Shown: positions 1 to 10,951 of the stretch, piece after piece
Layout: each line of letters opens with the position of its first letter
How positions within the stretch are numbered: position 1 is the first letter of the stretch
Source: Nageia nagi
Lineage: Eukaryota > Pinophyta
DNA length: 64,000 nucleotides
Direction: 5' to 3'
Assembly (NCBI GenBank): GCA_050084985.1
Contig: JBITNC010000002.1
Span: forward strand, 22,568,001 to 22,632,000
Notes under the pieces: generated by a model
The model's input: only the letters and a program-made list of their open reading frames with translations
Databases searched by the model: none
What the model was told of the DNA's origin: nothing
Program-made: the position numbers and the translations under genes

Positions 1-570
1 TGCTTATCCATTGTGAATTGTTGTTCATTGTATGCATATGCTCATTATCTATTCTATCTCATATAAAACTTTTCTTATACTGTTCCTTCATTTTTCCATT
101 TTCTTTACTAACTCCAATGCTAGTAGCGTAACCACCTATTTCACACTATAAATGACGTAGTTTTCCTAAAACAAAATTCAAACCAATAGTATTTCACTGA
201 TGCTTATGACATTTTTGATCCATTGGACTAAATAAAAATCAATTTTTGCAATGTTAGCAAGGAAATAATCGCATGTGTTTCACAAGGTTTCACTTCAAAT
301 TAGGGCACCTTACCTGAATCTTAGCTTGTTTATCTTTCTTGAATGAGTTTGTTTAAATGCTTGATCATAGTTATTGTTTAAAATGAAATTAAAGTTTATT
401 TTATAAACTACTTAATAATCATAACTTTTCATGCTTTATCTTTTATAGGTTACTTTGAGACATATACTTTGTGCTTATCCTATTTTGTTTAAAATACTTT
501 GTGTAAAACTAAATTCAAACCATTCATTTTTATTAACAAAGTAAAAAATATTTTAACACAAGATGTTGAG

Positions 571-614
<44 letters not shown>

Positions 615-783
615 AAAATGAGGCATGGACCAAGACTAGGTCCTAGCTATTAGTGGGTACTACTACCACTACTTGAAGTATCCCATTTCTTTTGTCTAAC
701 TTTGTGGATGCTACTTTTAGCCTCTAAAACTAACACTCCCCTTGAGATGCCATTGGCCATGATCCCTTGTACTCCTACTAGAA
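1..783. other. left flank, no intact gene
   Basis: AT-rich flank with no convincing open frame. It contains an AT dinucleotide microsatellite at 574-611. The last part (about 690-783), read on the minus strand, may continue the decayed PMD-like gene that resumes at 19157 on the far side of element A, because A's target-site duplication (GGGCC) joins the two pieces. The rest shows nothing recognisable. Confidence 0.5.
574..611. repeat. (AT)n microsatellite
   Basis: About 19 uninterrupted AT dinucleotides, seen directly. Confidence 0.95.
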
Positions 784-788
784 GGGCC

Positions 789-1249
789 TGAAGGATTTAG
801 ACCTACTCTAAATCCTTCAAGGTCCAAGACTAGGAAACTCAATCATACACAAGATAACACAAATATAATGTGGTTCCTCCCTCCTTGGGAGTACATCCAC
901 AACTAGTTCTCAATTCTCAATCTATGCACCTCTTACAACAATTCTCTTCCTCTCCTACACAACCAGTAGAGTAATCTTACTCCAAAAACTTAGTTATGTT
1001 ACAAGAGGAGAGGCCCTCTATTTATAACTTGAGAGCACCTCCCTAACCTCCCTTTAACCCAAGGGTAAGGTTAGGGTTACAATAAATGTATCACCTAACT
1101 TTAACCTACCAACTAACCACATGGTAAAGTCAAAGTCTACATAATAAAGAATTCAATTAATCCCTTAAGGTATCTACATATCCTTTAAGTGATTAATTGA
1201 ATTTACAAGGAGTTTAGATATTCAAAATATTTCATTACAAATTCTAACA
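789..1249 (-). repeat. 3' LTR of element A
   Basis: 461 bp, reading on the minus strand from TGTTAGAATTTG to a terminal TTCA. It pairs with 18692-19151. It contains a TATA-type box (plus-strand CTATTTATAA near 1018-1027) and the family's conserved region ending near the LTR 3' edge. Confidence 0.93.
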
Positions 1250-1263
1250 CTCCCCCTTAATGC
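1250..1263 (-). promoter_or_regulatory. polypurine tract of element A
   Basis: Minus-strand GCATTAAGGGGGAG lies directly against the 3' LTR start. It is identical to the tracts of elements B and C and is the expected plus-strand DNA primer site. Confidence 0.85.
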
Positions 1264-1730
1264 AATATTGGGATAGAGCGTAGAAGAGAGAAGAGAGAGA
1301 GTAAGAGAGAGTTCTCCTCCATAGAGATACAAGTGGAGATGAGAACATTTACATATTTGAGAATCTTTTTAAGAACTAGTTTGAGACTCACTACATTACC
1401 ATTTGACAAAATGGTTTACAATACAATCATTAACCACAACTGGTTTCACTGTACATAGTAGTCGATCAACTTTAAGCTGACATGCGAGTCTCCATGAGCT
1501 TGCTTTCACAAGGTGAGTAACCTGCATTTCTAAAGAAGATCCTGCATGCTATAAGAAACTCATGAACAAAATCAATTAGATGCATCATATATTCAAATAA
1601 GAGAATCAAATAATGTCATCTTATAAATAACTGATCAATGGTGCACTATAAGTCATCACAGAGATGCTAAGCCATCACTCATAGTCACCTATTGTATATA
1701 GTCATGTGTTGATTTTTAATAGAGCATAAA

Positions 1731-1946
1731 AAATTGTACAACAAGTTTCTCATGCAAAGCAAACTTACCATGGAGGTATAGAATGTATAAGAAGTTCCTC
1801 ACGCAGAGCAAACTTACCACGAAGGTATATCAATTATATGCTCAAAAAATTGTACAACAAGTTTCTCATGCAGAGCAAACTTACCACGGAGGTATAAAAT
1901 GTACAACAAGTTTCTCACGTAGAGAAAACTTAACATGGAGGTATAT
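1731..1946 (-). repeat. stem-loop repeat array of element A (4 units)
   Basis: Four tandem units of about 50 bp, each with a short inverted repeat of the type AAGTTTG - 10 nt - CAAACTT, located between the pol stop codon and the polypurine tract. They are homologous to the nine-unit arrays of B and C. Some A units have mismatched stems. Confidence 0.8.
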
Positions 1947-2013
1947 CATAATCAACACAATATAACAACAAAAAAGGCCTCTTAGAGGTGAAGTTGTCAT
2001 CACTAACAAAATT

Positions 2014-2841
2014 TCAAAATTCACTCCCCCTTGAGGGCAACTTCACCAACCCGAGAGAATCCCTAAACTTGTTGAACTGAGCTTCAGGAAGGGGCTTGGT
2101 GAATAAATCAATGGAGTTGTTAGTAGATGAATAATACTTCAAGTGTATGATGTCATCTAGAACCTTCTCCCTGATAAAATGGGCTTGGATTTTCACATGT
2201 TTGGTTCTTTGATGGAATACAGGATTCTTAGCCAAAGAGATAACCGATTGATTATCTGAAGAGATAAGAGATGGGCCATTTTGCTCATACCCAATTTCGG
2301 TCAGAAGATGCCTCAGCCAAATAGCATCTTGGGTGGTAACATACATGGCTCGATATTTGGATTCGATGGTAGAAAGAGTCACAGTAGGTTGCTTCTTAGA
2401 AGCCCAAGAGATAGCACCTGAACCAATGCTAAACACATATGCAGAGGTTGACTTTTTGTCATCACTATTTCCCCCATAATCAGAATCTAAGAACCCTAAG
2501 AGAATAATTGAGGGCACTTTGGAATACTTAAGAGCAAGATCCTTTATCCCTGCCACATACCTCAAGATTTGCTTAACAGCATTGAGGTGTTCAACATATG
2601 GTTTTTGCATGAATCGTGCCATCAGATTCACTGCAAAGGTAATATCAGGTTGAGAGATAGTCAGATATAGAAGACTACAGATCAATTACCTATAAGCTGT
2701 AGCATCAGCCAACTAAGAATTTGAGCTTAGAGATACCATGATCCTAGGAGAAATAGGTATTGCAGCATATTTACACTCCTCCATTCCAAACTTTTGCAAG
2801 ATGTCTGATATATACTTAGATTGACTAAGATAAGCACAATC
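2014..2841 (-). pseudogene. Element A pol, C-terminal part (end of RT and RNase H)
   Basis: This is the downstream part of A's polyprotein, cut from the upstream part by insertion of element E at 2842. Minus-strand reading gives the end of the RT connection region (QKFGMEECKYAA at 2800-2750), a stop near 2713, and then an open 223-codon stretch (2685-2014). That stretch holds the copia RNase H: LGFLDSDYGG, SAYVFSIGSGAISWASKKQ, TLSTIESKYRAM (the usual EAEY is changed), SSDNQSVISLAKNPVFH and the terminal DLFTKPLPEAQF and LGLVKLPSRGS motifs. The final stop matches those of B and C. The RNase H domain would remove the RNA strand during reverse transcription. It is non-functional because it is separated from the rest of pol and has stops. 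Confidence 0.9.
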
Positions 2842-3060
2842 TGTAGAGAAATAGGAAAACCTTTTTATTATGATACAATGAAACATGCCTATAAATAGGC
2901 ATTTACAGGAATGAATACCAAGGTGGCACACTGTGACAAACGGTGGCACACAGTGACAAACGGTGGCACAAGGTGACAAACGGTGGCACACGGTGGCAAA
3001 TATCCTAGTGAACTTAAGTAACTAAATACTCAAGTAAATAAAATAAATAAAACACTAATA
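2842..3060 (-). repeat. 3' LTR of element E
   Basis: Matches 5996-6224. It contains a small palindromic TATA-like block (CCTATAAATAGG near 2890) and an internal minisatellite of about 20-bp units built on CGGTGGCACACGGTGACAAA (about 2925-2998). Confidence 0.88.
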
Positions 3061-5408
3061 CCCCCCCTTAAGTGAAACTAGGAGGTAAAACAAGTGACAC
3101 ATAAAGATGAGTCCTGGCAACACGGCCTGATTAGGTACTCATTTACAAAATGAATCAAGCATAAAGAAGGTGTAGAGTGACCAAAGATAACAAACATGTG
3201 CAACTAAAGAACAAAGAACCTCCAACTAAAGCTGGATCAAAGAGTCACTACTCGATCAACACGAACAAAGAGAGTCCCTCAACCTGAAATTAGGGCACAA
3301 ACTTTTCTTTGAAGAGATTGTTGACGATGCAGAAGGCACACCAAATGGTACCAAGAACCCATTAACACTGTACCAAAAATGGTACAAGGATCCATGAAGG
3401 AAGTCGATGTCGAACTCAGGAGCACTGTCGAAGAAGATGGATCACCAAAAACTCATTATGCCAAGATACAACACGATGAAGAACTGCAGAGTACGAGCAA
3501 CCAAGAGAAAGGGTGTGCAAAATAAGGCACACATGCATGAAGGTAGACAAGGTTATGATTAAAACATAACAAACCCCCCATGGCACTTTATAGTGTAGTG
3601 CAAGTACAATGAGCTCCAAAAACAACATAAACAAATAGATGTCCTCCAAAACAAACATGAAGTGATCCCCCATGAAAGATGCTGATGACCACACAACTTA
3701 ATAGAAAATAAGTCCACTAACTACGTCTGTCAAAAAGTCGATGGGAGCATGAGGAACAATAATACAGTACTAAACATCAACCAAAGTGATGTTGAACAAA
3801 AAATTCAAGACTGCAATAAGATTCGAACCTCATGAGGTATCTCCTAGGAACCTTTCAAAAATGAAGTTGTAAATAAAGGCCTCCATGAAAAATTGCCTTT
3901 ATAAATTAGGCTTACAACCAAGTTCATCAAAAACTATTCGAAGTCTGCTTTCCAATGCAACAAACGGCACTCAAAATGAAGTCCGTTTACAAAAGTTATG
4001 GAATTAATTCGATTGGGGGCAAAAATTAAATTTTTAGACCCCAAAACATTAGAAAAATTTAATTAAAATAATAAATTTAATTAAATTTTAATTGTAGAAC
4101 TTTGAAACGTGATTATCGGTTTATGGAGAAAGCAAAATAGGTCATGCAGCTACTCAAAATGTTCGATGCGAAACCAAGAATGCTGTGAAGCTGACGGTTT
4201 TAAAATATGACCACCAAAAAACTCGATAGGGCCAACAAATCACCGATGACTGAAACTGCCCAAAAAATTCGAAATTTGAATGGAGTCTAAATCTTCCAAG
4301 GCTGGTATCTTCACCAAATAACCTCCAAATCAAACGAGACAAAAACCAAAAATGTTTATCTCGAAAATGGGTAACCAAATCTGCTATCAGAAGTTAAATT
4401 TGGCCAACGATAATCTTAGAAATTGGGCCTATCTTCAATGTGACGTTTTTTGAGCTGGTAAAAAACACCATTCATAGCCAGCAAAAATAGGATCAAATTT
4501 AAGAGAAGGGTGTCCAATGAGCAAGGAAAAATCAGTCAGCAGCAAAGAGGCATGCACCAAAGGAAATGAAAGCATGCAGGAGGAGGAAACGTCGAGTGGC
4601 ACATTACGTGGGCAGCATCGATGTGGAGTACGTCTGGGCAGCCGTGGGGTCAGATAAACCCATAGCAGGTGTCCATAACGAATGAGAACAGCATGGTCGT
4701 AACGTCAGGGGACGCAAAGAAGAAGAAGAACAGCCATGCAAATTAAACCCACATTACTGTCCAAAAAAGCTCCCATCGTGACGAGGCACATCGTGACAAA
4801 GCACAGGAGCAAAAAATGGTGCACAAAAGAAAGGTGCACGTAGGTTTGGACAGATCTAGGGTTTTAGAAGACCCCCAAGAGCATCAAGATGTAGTCCAAT
4901 CAGCAGAGGATAGCATCAAAGAGGCATGCCAATGAGTGGACAGCCGACACACAGAAGCAAATAAAACACCCACAACTCTGTCCAAAAAACTCCCAAAAAA
5001 ATCGTGACAAAGCACAGGAGCGAAAAGGGCGTGCAAAAGAAAGGTGCACGTAGGTTTGGACAGTGCAACAGTATAGCCAACGGATCCGATGATGAATCGC
5101 AACATGCATGCTCGCATAGGTAAGCAAGGGGGCTAAGAACTGGACGGTGCATAGCAGCAGTGGGGAAGAACAGCTACGCAGCAGGCATGAAGGGCCGCGA
5201 GCTTTGAAAAAATGGCATCCACGAGAGGCGAAGCCCAGCAGGTGCGCGCGTGAGATGGAGGCGAAGCACGCGGGAGGAGACAGCGTGCGGGAGGAGGCGG
5301 TGCACAGGAGGAGGCGGAGCACTGCATTTCCTACCAGGATGACACTCCCCTCTTTCCCTCACTGACAACTCGCCAGGCTACGCAAGAAACACCGAGATGA
5401 AACAACCA
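3061..5408. other. element E internal region without recognised coding
   Basis: No retroelement domain and no gene I recognise. There is an imperfect tandem duplication: about 4758-4860 and 4978-5066 share GCACAGGAGC, AAAGAAAGGTGCACGTAGG and TTTGGACAG with an offset near 210 bp. About 5150-5370 is markedly GC-rich compared with everything around it, which suggests further captured genic sequence, but no protein family could be named. Open frames here overlap on both strands and look incidental. Confidence 0.5.
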
Positions 5409-5861
5409 CTAGGGCATCGCTAACTGGCGGATGACGACGTGCATGCAACCATGCAGATCGTAGGAGCTGACAGGGCTGCAAAAATGTGTGAAGTCAATGG
5501 TGTTGAGGAGCATGGCCCTGTGGAACCTGGCGCTAGATGTTCCTCTCTTCAAAATTGCTGCTACGGATCTAAGGCATCCAGCCGTGGCCAACGCGTCCAC
5601 CATCTTGTCGAGCATTGGTATGGAATAGAGCACTGCGAGAGCCTCCTTGCAGATTGCTGCTGATTCGTAAAAGCCACTCTGATCGTTCTCCAACGTCTGT
5701 GCTTTGATGAGGGATAGAAGCGCATCTGGTGTAGCGGAGGCAGCGATGAGACACCGGTTTGACTCGCTCTCAGAGGCGAGGGAGCGGAGCTTTTTCAGAG
5801 CTTTCAGTTGGAATGGAGGCGGGAGCTCGATTTCGGAGAGGAGAGCATGAACACAAGTCAT
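5409..5861 (-). pseudogene. captured fragment of a plant U-box/ARM-repeat (PUB-type) E3 ligase gene
   Basis: A 150-codon open frame whose translation resembles the armadillo-repeat part of plant U-box ubiquitin ligases of the PUB22-27 class: LKALKKLRSLASESESNR (residues about 20-37), a repeat-type helix ending KEALAVLYSIP, then AAILKRGTSSARFHRAMLL. In such proteins these helices bind substrates. The U-box itself (E2-binding) is not present. The last about 30 residues do not look like an ARM repeat, so the gene match ends inside the frame. It lies 120 bp after element E's primer site, in E's sense orientation and in an element lacking its own genes, which is the signature of gene capture. The family assignment is from memory of motif style, without an alignment. 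Confidence 0.6.
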
Positions 5862-5898
5862 CTACCATGAAAACGGAATGTAGCAAAAAAAAATGGAG

Positions 5899-5939
5899 GT
5901 GAGGGGGGGATTGGCGTAAAGAGGCCAATCCCCCCTCAC
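5899..5939 (-). promoter_or_regulatory. strong hairpin in element E leader
   Basis: Inverted repeat with 16-bp arms (GTGAGGGGGG..ATTGGC against GCCAATCCCCCCTCAC), one bulged G and an 8-nt loop. It lies 45 bp after the PBS. Position and strength fit a leader RNA structure such as a packaging or dimerisation signal; that role is inference. Confidence 0.75.
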
Positions 5940-5983
5940 AGATTTGCTAATCAAACCTAGAGGGTAGGTTCAGAGGTCGACCC

Positions 5984-5995
5984 GCTCTGATACCA
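5984..5995 (-). promoter_or_regulatory. primer binding site of element E
   Basis: TGGTATCAGAGC on the minus strand, complementary to the 3' end of plant initiator tRNA-Met as in most plant copia elements, directly abutting the 5' LTR. Confidence 0.9.
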
Positions 5996-6224
5996 TGTAG
6001 AGAAATAGGAAAACCTTTTTATTATGATACAATGAAACATGCCTATAAATAGGCATTTACAAGAATGAATACCAAGGTGGCACACTATGACAAACGGTGG
6101 CACACGGTGACAAACGGTGGCACACGGTGACAAACGGTGGCACACGGTGGAAAACGGTGGCAAATATCGTAGTGAACTTAAGTAACTAAATACTCAAGTA
6201 AATAAAATAAATAAAACACTAATA
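5996..6224 (-). repeat. 5' LTR of element E
   Basis: Copy of 2842-3060 with a handful of substitutions and an 11-nt expansion of the GGTGGCA minisatellite. Confidence 0.88.
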
Positions 6225-9200
6225 ATTTGTGTTGGTATACTTGCATCCTAAGATAGTAATGCAAGAGACCTAGATCAGTCATTTCAAATGTTGCCTTCAG
6301 TTTGAAGATGCACTCTTGGATGATTTCAATATTATTGCCAGTTATGAGAAGATCATCCACATAAAGGAGAATTAAGACCACGTCTTTTCCTTGATTTAGT
6401 ACATAGAGATCTGAGTCAGAGAAGCTCTTGGAAAAACCAATATCTGCAAAGAATCCTAAAATTTTCTTGTACCATGCTCTAGGTGCTTGCTTAAGTCCAT
6501 ACAAAGACTTCTTTAGCTTGCACACCAAAGACTCTTTACCTTCTAGAATAAATCCTTCTGGTTGATTCATGTAGATTTCTACATCCAATTCACCATTGAG
6601 AAATGCACTCTTGACATCAAGTTGAAAAGCTTTCCATCCTTGAGCTACAGAAAGAGCAAGGATTATCCTGACAGTAGGCATCTTGGCCATAGGAGCAAAG
6701 GTTTCCTCATAATCAATACCATATTTCTGAGCGAATCCTTTGGCCACTAGCCTTGCTTTGTATTTTTCAATTTTTCCATCAGAATTATACTTGACCTTGT
6801 ATATCCATTTATTTCCAATCACATTTTTCTCATTGGGATAAGGAACCAAATCCCAAGTTTCATTTTTCATGAGCGCCTCATACTCAACTTTCATAGCTTC
6901 CATCCAACACTCTTGTTTGGAAGCTTCTTTGAAGGTTGATGGCTCATTCGTATTATCAATTTTGGCAAATAAAGAGTTATGCAAGGTCATACTCCTTGTA
7001 ATTCTCTGAGCTGGAGAATTTTGCTCTTGTGGTGACTTCCCTACATGATCATCCAACCAGTTAGGTACAGACGAAGAATCATCTGAATCAAACACCTCAG
7101 CATGAGAGGTCGTATCCTCAGGAAGTTCATTGAACTTGACATCCCTATAAACAAAGACTATGTTATGGGATGAGGAGTATAGCTTGTAACCTCTATGCTA
7201 ATTATCATACCCCATAAAGATGCATTTTTCTGATCATTTAGCTAGCTTCTTTCTTTTCTCTGAGGTAATGAAGGCAAATGCATCATAGCCGAAGACCCTA
7301 AAGTGTGAGATGTTAGGTTTCTTTCCTGTCTATGCTTCATACGGAGTTTTACCTTCAACTACCTTAGTAGGACACCTATTTAGGGTGTGAATAGCAGTGT
7401 GAATAGCTTCTCCCCATAAGAAACTAGGAAGGTTACCCAACATGCACCTTGCTATTTCCATAATGGTTTGATTCTTCCTTTCAGCAACTCCATTTTGCTG
7501 AGGGGTGTAAGGGATTGTGAATTGTCACTTGATCCCATGTTTAACACAATAGTCATTAAACTCAATGCTATTATACTCACCCCCATTATTAGATCTCAGC
7601 ATCTTGATCTTAAAATCAGTTTGATTTTCAACAAGAGCCTTGAAGTCTTTAAACCTATCAAAAGTTTGATCCTTGTGCTCAAGTAGATAACCAAATGTCA
7701 TCCTCCTGAAGTCATCAATGAAGGTCAGAACATAAGAAGCTCCCCCTAGAGACTTAGTCTAAAATAGACCCATCAAATCTGAATGCACAAGCTGAAGAGG
7801 ACTAGTAGCCCGAGTTGCCTTATCTTTTTTAAACTTTTGCCTATTCATCTTTCCTAGAATGCACCTTTCACAGAGACCAATAATGGGTGAAATATTAGGT
7901 AAACCTTCCACAAGTTCTTGAGTTTTCATAACTTGAATACTCTTGTGGTTAAGGTGCCCTAATCGTTGATGCCAAAGATTACCCTTTGAACAAACATTTG
8001 CAGCAAGACAATCTTTGAAGGAACTTGATCCACAATATAAAGGTCATCCTTTACTGATCCTTTCATGAAGGTGGCAAGTCCTTTCTTAACACACTAGGAG
8101 TGTGAGGTAAACTCAAATGAGTATTCTTTCCTTGTAATCTGAATTACGAAGATAAGATTCATCCTTAGTTTAGGCACATAAAAGATATTATCAAGAGCCT
8201 ATCCATGAATCTTCACACTCCCTATTCCTTAAATATCAAAGACTATATTATCACCTATCACAACTGCATCCTTCTTGTACTTATGAAAGTTTTCAAACTT
8301 ATCCTTTTCATAACACATGTGATTAGTGCATCCTGAATCAACAATCCAATCATTTGAAACAGTTTGAGTCATTGAGTAGTAGGCAACAGTAGCAGTATGC
8401 TTGTTCTTCTTTTTATTATTGAAATTTCTCACTGGTGCATTTCCCTTGCCTTTTTGAGAAAATTTCTTTTTACGAAAATCATACTCTTTGTGCCCAAAGA
8501 TGCCACAAAAGTTACAATTTCCATCAAACTTTTCCTGAGGTGTTGGATTGCTTGATCCAGCTTTGTCATTCCTTTGCCTAAAGTTGCCATTATTGTTGCC
8601 CTTTTTCTCATACTTCCTGAAGGTAGATGAGGACTTGTTATCTTTGAATTTATAATGTTTGAACTTCTTCTTGAAAGGAGTTTTGGTTGCTCCTAGAGCA
8701 ATTTTATTATCCTTTGGAGAAAGGTTCAACATTTTCTTATTCAAAGTTTCCTCATGCTTCAGAAGGAGTCTAGAGAGGTTATCAAGAGAGATGACATCTT
8801 CTTCATCATTAAGCCTTGTTTCCATAACCGTGACAAAGTTACTAAACTTTGTAGAAAGGCTTTGAAGAATGATGAAGACCATGAACTCATCATTGATCCA
8901 GTTGCACCCACAGCCAACCAGTTGTGTCCTGAGGTCAATGATTTTGTTCAAGTAGATAGAGGCACTTTCATCTTCACCTTGATGATATTGCAACAACTTT
9001 TGTAAAATGGTGAACCTCCTTGAAAATTTTGACCCAAGGTAAATTTTCTTTAGCCTATCCCAAGCTTCCTTTGCTGATGTTGAAGAAGTGATCATGAGAA
9101 GGACATCATCTGAAACTGCACGATAAATCATTGAAGTTGCTAACTCATTCTTTGAGTTGTATATTTCAAGAGCCTTCTCATCAGTAGGAGCAACCAAGTC

Positions 9201-9314
9201 TTCATTAACTATCTGCCATAGCTTCCTTGCTTGTAACTTAGCTTTCATACGAGGTTCCCATATGCCAAAGTTGGAACCGTCGAGTATATGCTTGGGTATG
9301 AAGGTTTCAACCAT
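6225..9314 (-). pseudogene. Element A gag-protease-integrase-RT (broken)
   Basis: Start ATG 9312-9314 is chosen by homology with B and C (MVETFIPKHILDGSN). Codons 9314-8229 are fully open: gag (UBN2-like helical region, residues 1-250), a zinc knuckle CNFCGIFGHKEYDF that lacks its fourth Cys, and the aspartic protease motif WIVDSGCTNH. From 8228 to 7096 the integrase region is broken by stops and at least one frame change, although the HHCC region and RSNNGGEYN can be followed. 7095-6225 is open again and encodes RT: WKAFQLDVKSAFLNGELD with the catalytic Asp intact, SLYGLKQAPRAWY, and LLYVDDLLITG. RT continues at 2841 beyond element E. It makes retrotransposon particles and cDNA in intact relatives; it is dead here. 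Confidence 0.9.
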
Positions 9315-9883
9315 TTCTACAAAAAAGTAAATATGCAATAAAAATGCAAATTTTTACAATTTTCCATCTATACATATAAAACATCTAATAAGTAAACATG
9401 TCCCACATGTGCAAACTTATAAACCATGATCCATAGAAGGATAAAGTTGAGGTTATTTTCTTGTATAGAATTAGGCCTTCACCTGGATGCTCGTAAGGTG
9501 GAGCCCAGGTACTACCAGTCCTCAACCAGTTCACCTTGGTCAGTAATATACTCTCACAAGGAGAAGTACCAACTATTTTCCAAGGATCCGACGTATCTTG
9601 GATCGGCCATTTTAATTATCTTTTTAAGGTTTTTAGTTTTCCTCCTAGGTTATCAGGATAATCCCTAAATGGACGTGCAAACATGTGGTATCACTACACA
9701 CATGTCTGTCCACCTAATAGAGTTATGTCCAATCCAACAGAGATCTTAGGGGCAATTAAGATGGACTTACCACCAGTTGGTTCTTCGGACTAAAAAGGCT
9801 CCAGTCTGCCCTATCCTCACCTCCTAGCTCCCTAAATAAGTCATGTTGTGGAAGAATACGTGTGGATGTGTTCATTTTAGGGG
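9315..9883 (-). other. element A leader, gag-proximal part
   Basis: Non-coding leader preceding A's gag on the minus strand. It is the inverted counterpart of 10379-10951 in B and homologous to 23757-24323 in C. B's left target-site duplication (TTACT, 9884-9888) bounds it. Confidence 0.8.
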
Positions 9884-9888
9884 TTACT

Positions 9889-10951
9889 TGGTATAATTTT
9901 TACTTAAATTTTATCTAGATGCTAGACTTGTGATGCATAAACCTTATCTAGATATTGCATGCTAGACTTGTGATGCATGTCTCTTAATCTTGAAAATGTG
10001 ATGCATGTCTCTTATAAACCTTATCTAGATATTGCATGCTAGACTTATGATGCAAGTATATTTATCTTGTTTGAAGAATAAAACATGCTTAGGACTTAAA
10101 GTTTTAATGCATGATGCATGATTACTTAAATTTTTTTAAGTCATGGAACAATGCATGTTATGAATTAAATGCTAAGTAGGACTTAGTTCTTTTTTAATTC
10201 ATTAAGTACTTGAATATATTGAGCAAAATATACAAAATGTAAAAGTCCTTTAGGGGTTAGTACAAAACCCATTGGACTTTTTTAGGTTTTTTCAAAGCTC
10301 GTGTGGACGATGCAATTTTACTTTACTTTATATTTTTGCACAATTTGCTTATACTTGCAAAAATGCAAATATTGAAAAGTAACCCCTAAAATGAACACAT
10401 CCGCACGTATTCTTCCACAACATGACTTGTTTGGGGAGCCACAAGGTGAGGACAGGGCAGACTGGAGCCCTTTTAGTCTAAAGAACCAAGTGGTGGTAAG
10501 TCCATCTTAATTAATTGCCCCTAAGACCTCTGTTGGATTGGACATAACTCTATTAGGTGGACAGGCATGTGTGTAGTGATACCACATGTCTGCACATCCA
10601 TTCAGGGATTATCCTGATAACCTAGGAGGAAAACTGAAAACCTTAATCAAGATAATTAAAATGGCCGGTCCAAGATACATCGGATCCTTGGAAAATAGTT
10701 GGTACTTCTCCTTGTGAGAGTATATTACTGACCAAGGTGAACTGGATGAGGACTGGTAGTACTTGGGCTCCACCTTGCAGGCATCTAGGTGAAGGCCCAA
10801 TTCTACATAAGAAAACAACCCCAACATTATTCCTCTACGGATCGTGGTTATAAGTTTGCACATGTGGGACATGTTTACTTATGTTTGATTTGTATAGATG
10901 GAAACTTCTAAAATTTGCATTCTTATTGCATATTTATTTTTTGTACAAACA
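9889..10951 (+). other. element B residual leader
   Basis: Homologous to 23387-24323 of C. About 9915-10060 carries a local duplication not in C (two copies of CTTATCTAGATATTGCATGC, with a repeated GATGCATGTCTCTTA). Together with A's leader it forms inverted arms of about 570 bp around 490 bp of single-copy sequence. No coding sequence seen. Confidence 0.8.

Larger units (their letters stand above)
2842..6224 (-). mobile_element. Element E: small non-autonomous LTR retrotransposon with a captured U-box/ARM gene fragment
   Basis: Two near-identical repeats of about 220 bp (2842-3060 and 5996-6224) flank 2.9 kb. On the minus strand a tRNA-Met type PBS (TGGTATCAGAGC, 5984-5995) abuts the right LTR and a purine tract (TAAGGGGGGG, 3061-3070) abuts the left LTR, which fixes the orientation. 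The insertion interrupts A's pol between CAATC and TTTGTG; by comparison with C no other pol sequence is missing. A clean target-site duplication is not visible, so the outer ends are uncertain by a few bases. No gag, protease, integrase or RT can be read inside, so it must depend on enzymes from another element. The internal part carries a U-box/ARM-repeat gene fragment next to the PBS. Confidence 0.88.

Noticed and set aside
5133-5368. Several overlapping GC-rich open frames on both strands
   Set aside because: They overlap in several frames with no family signature; open because stops are rare in GC-rich sequence.
2835-6230. A clean target-site duplication for element E
   Set aside because: CAATC on the left and TAATA/AATTT on the right do not match; only the precise interruption of pol supports the insertion point.
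9889-9900. TGGTATAATTTT as a primer binding site
   Set aside because: Shares only TGGTAT with the tRNA-Met site and continues differently; it is an internal leader position in C.
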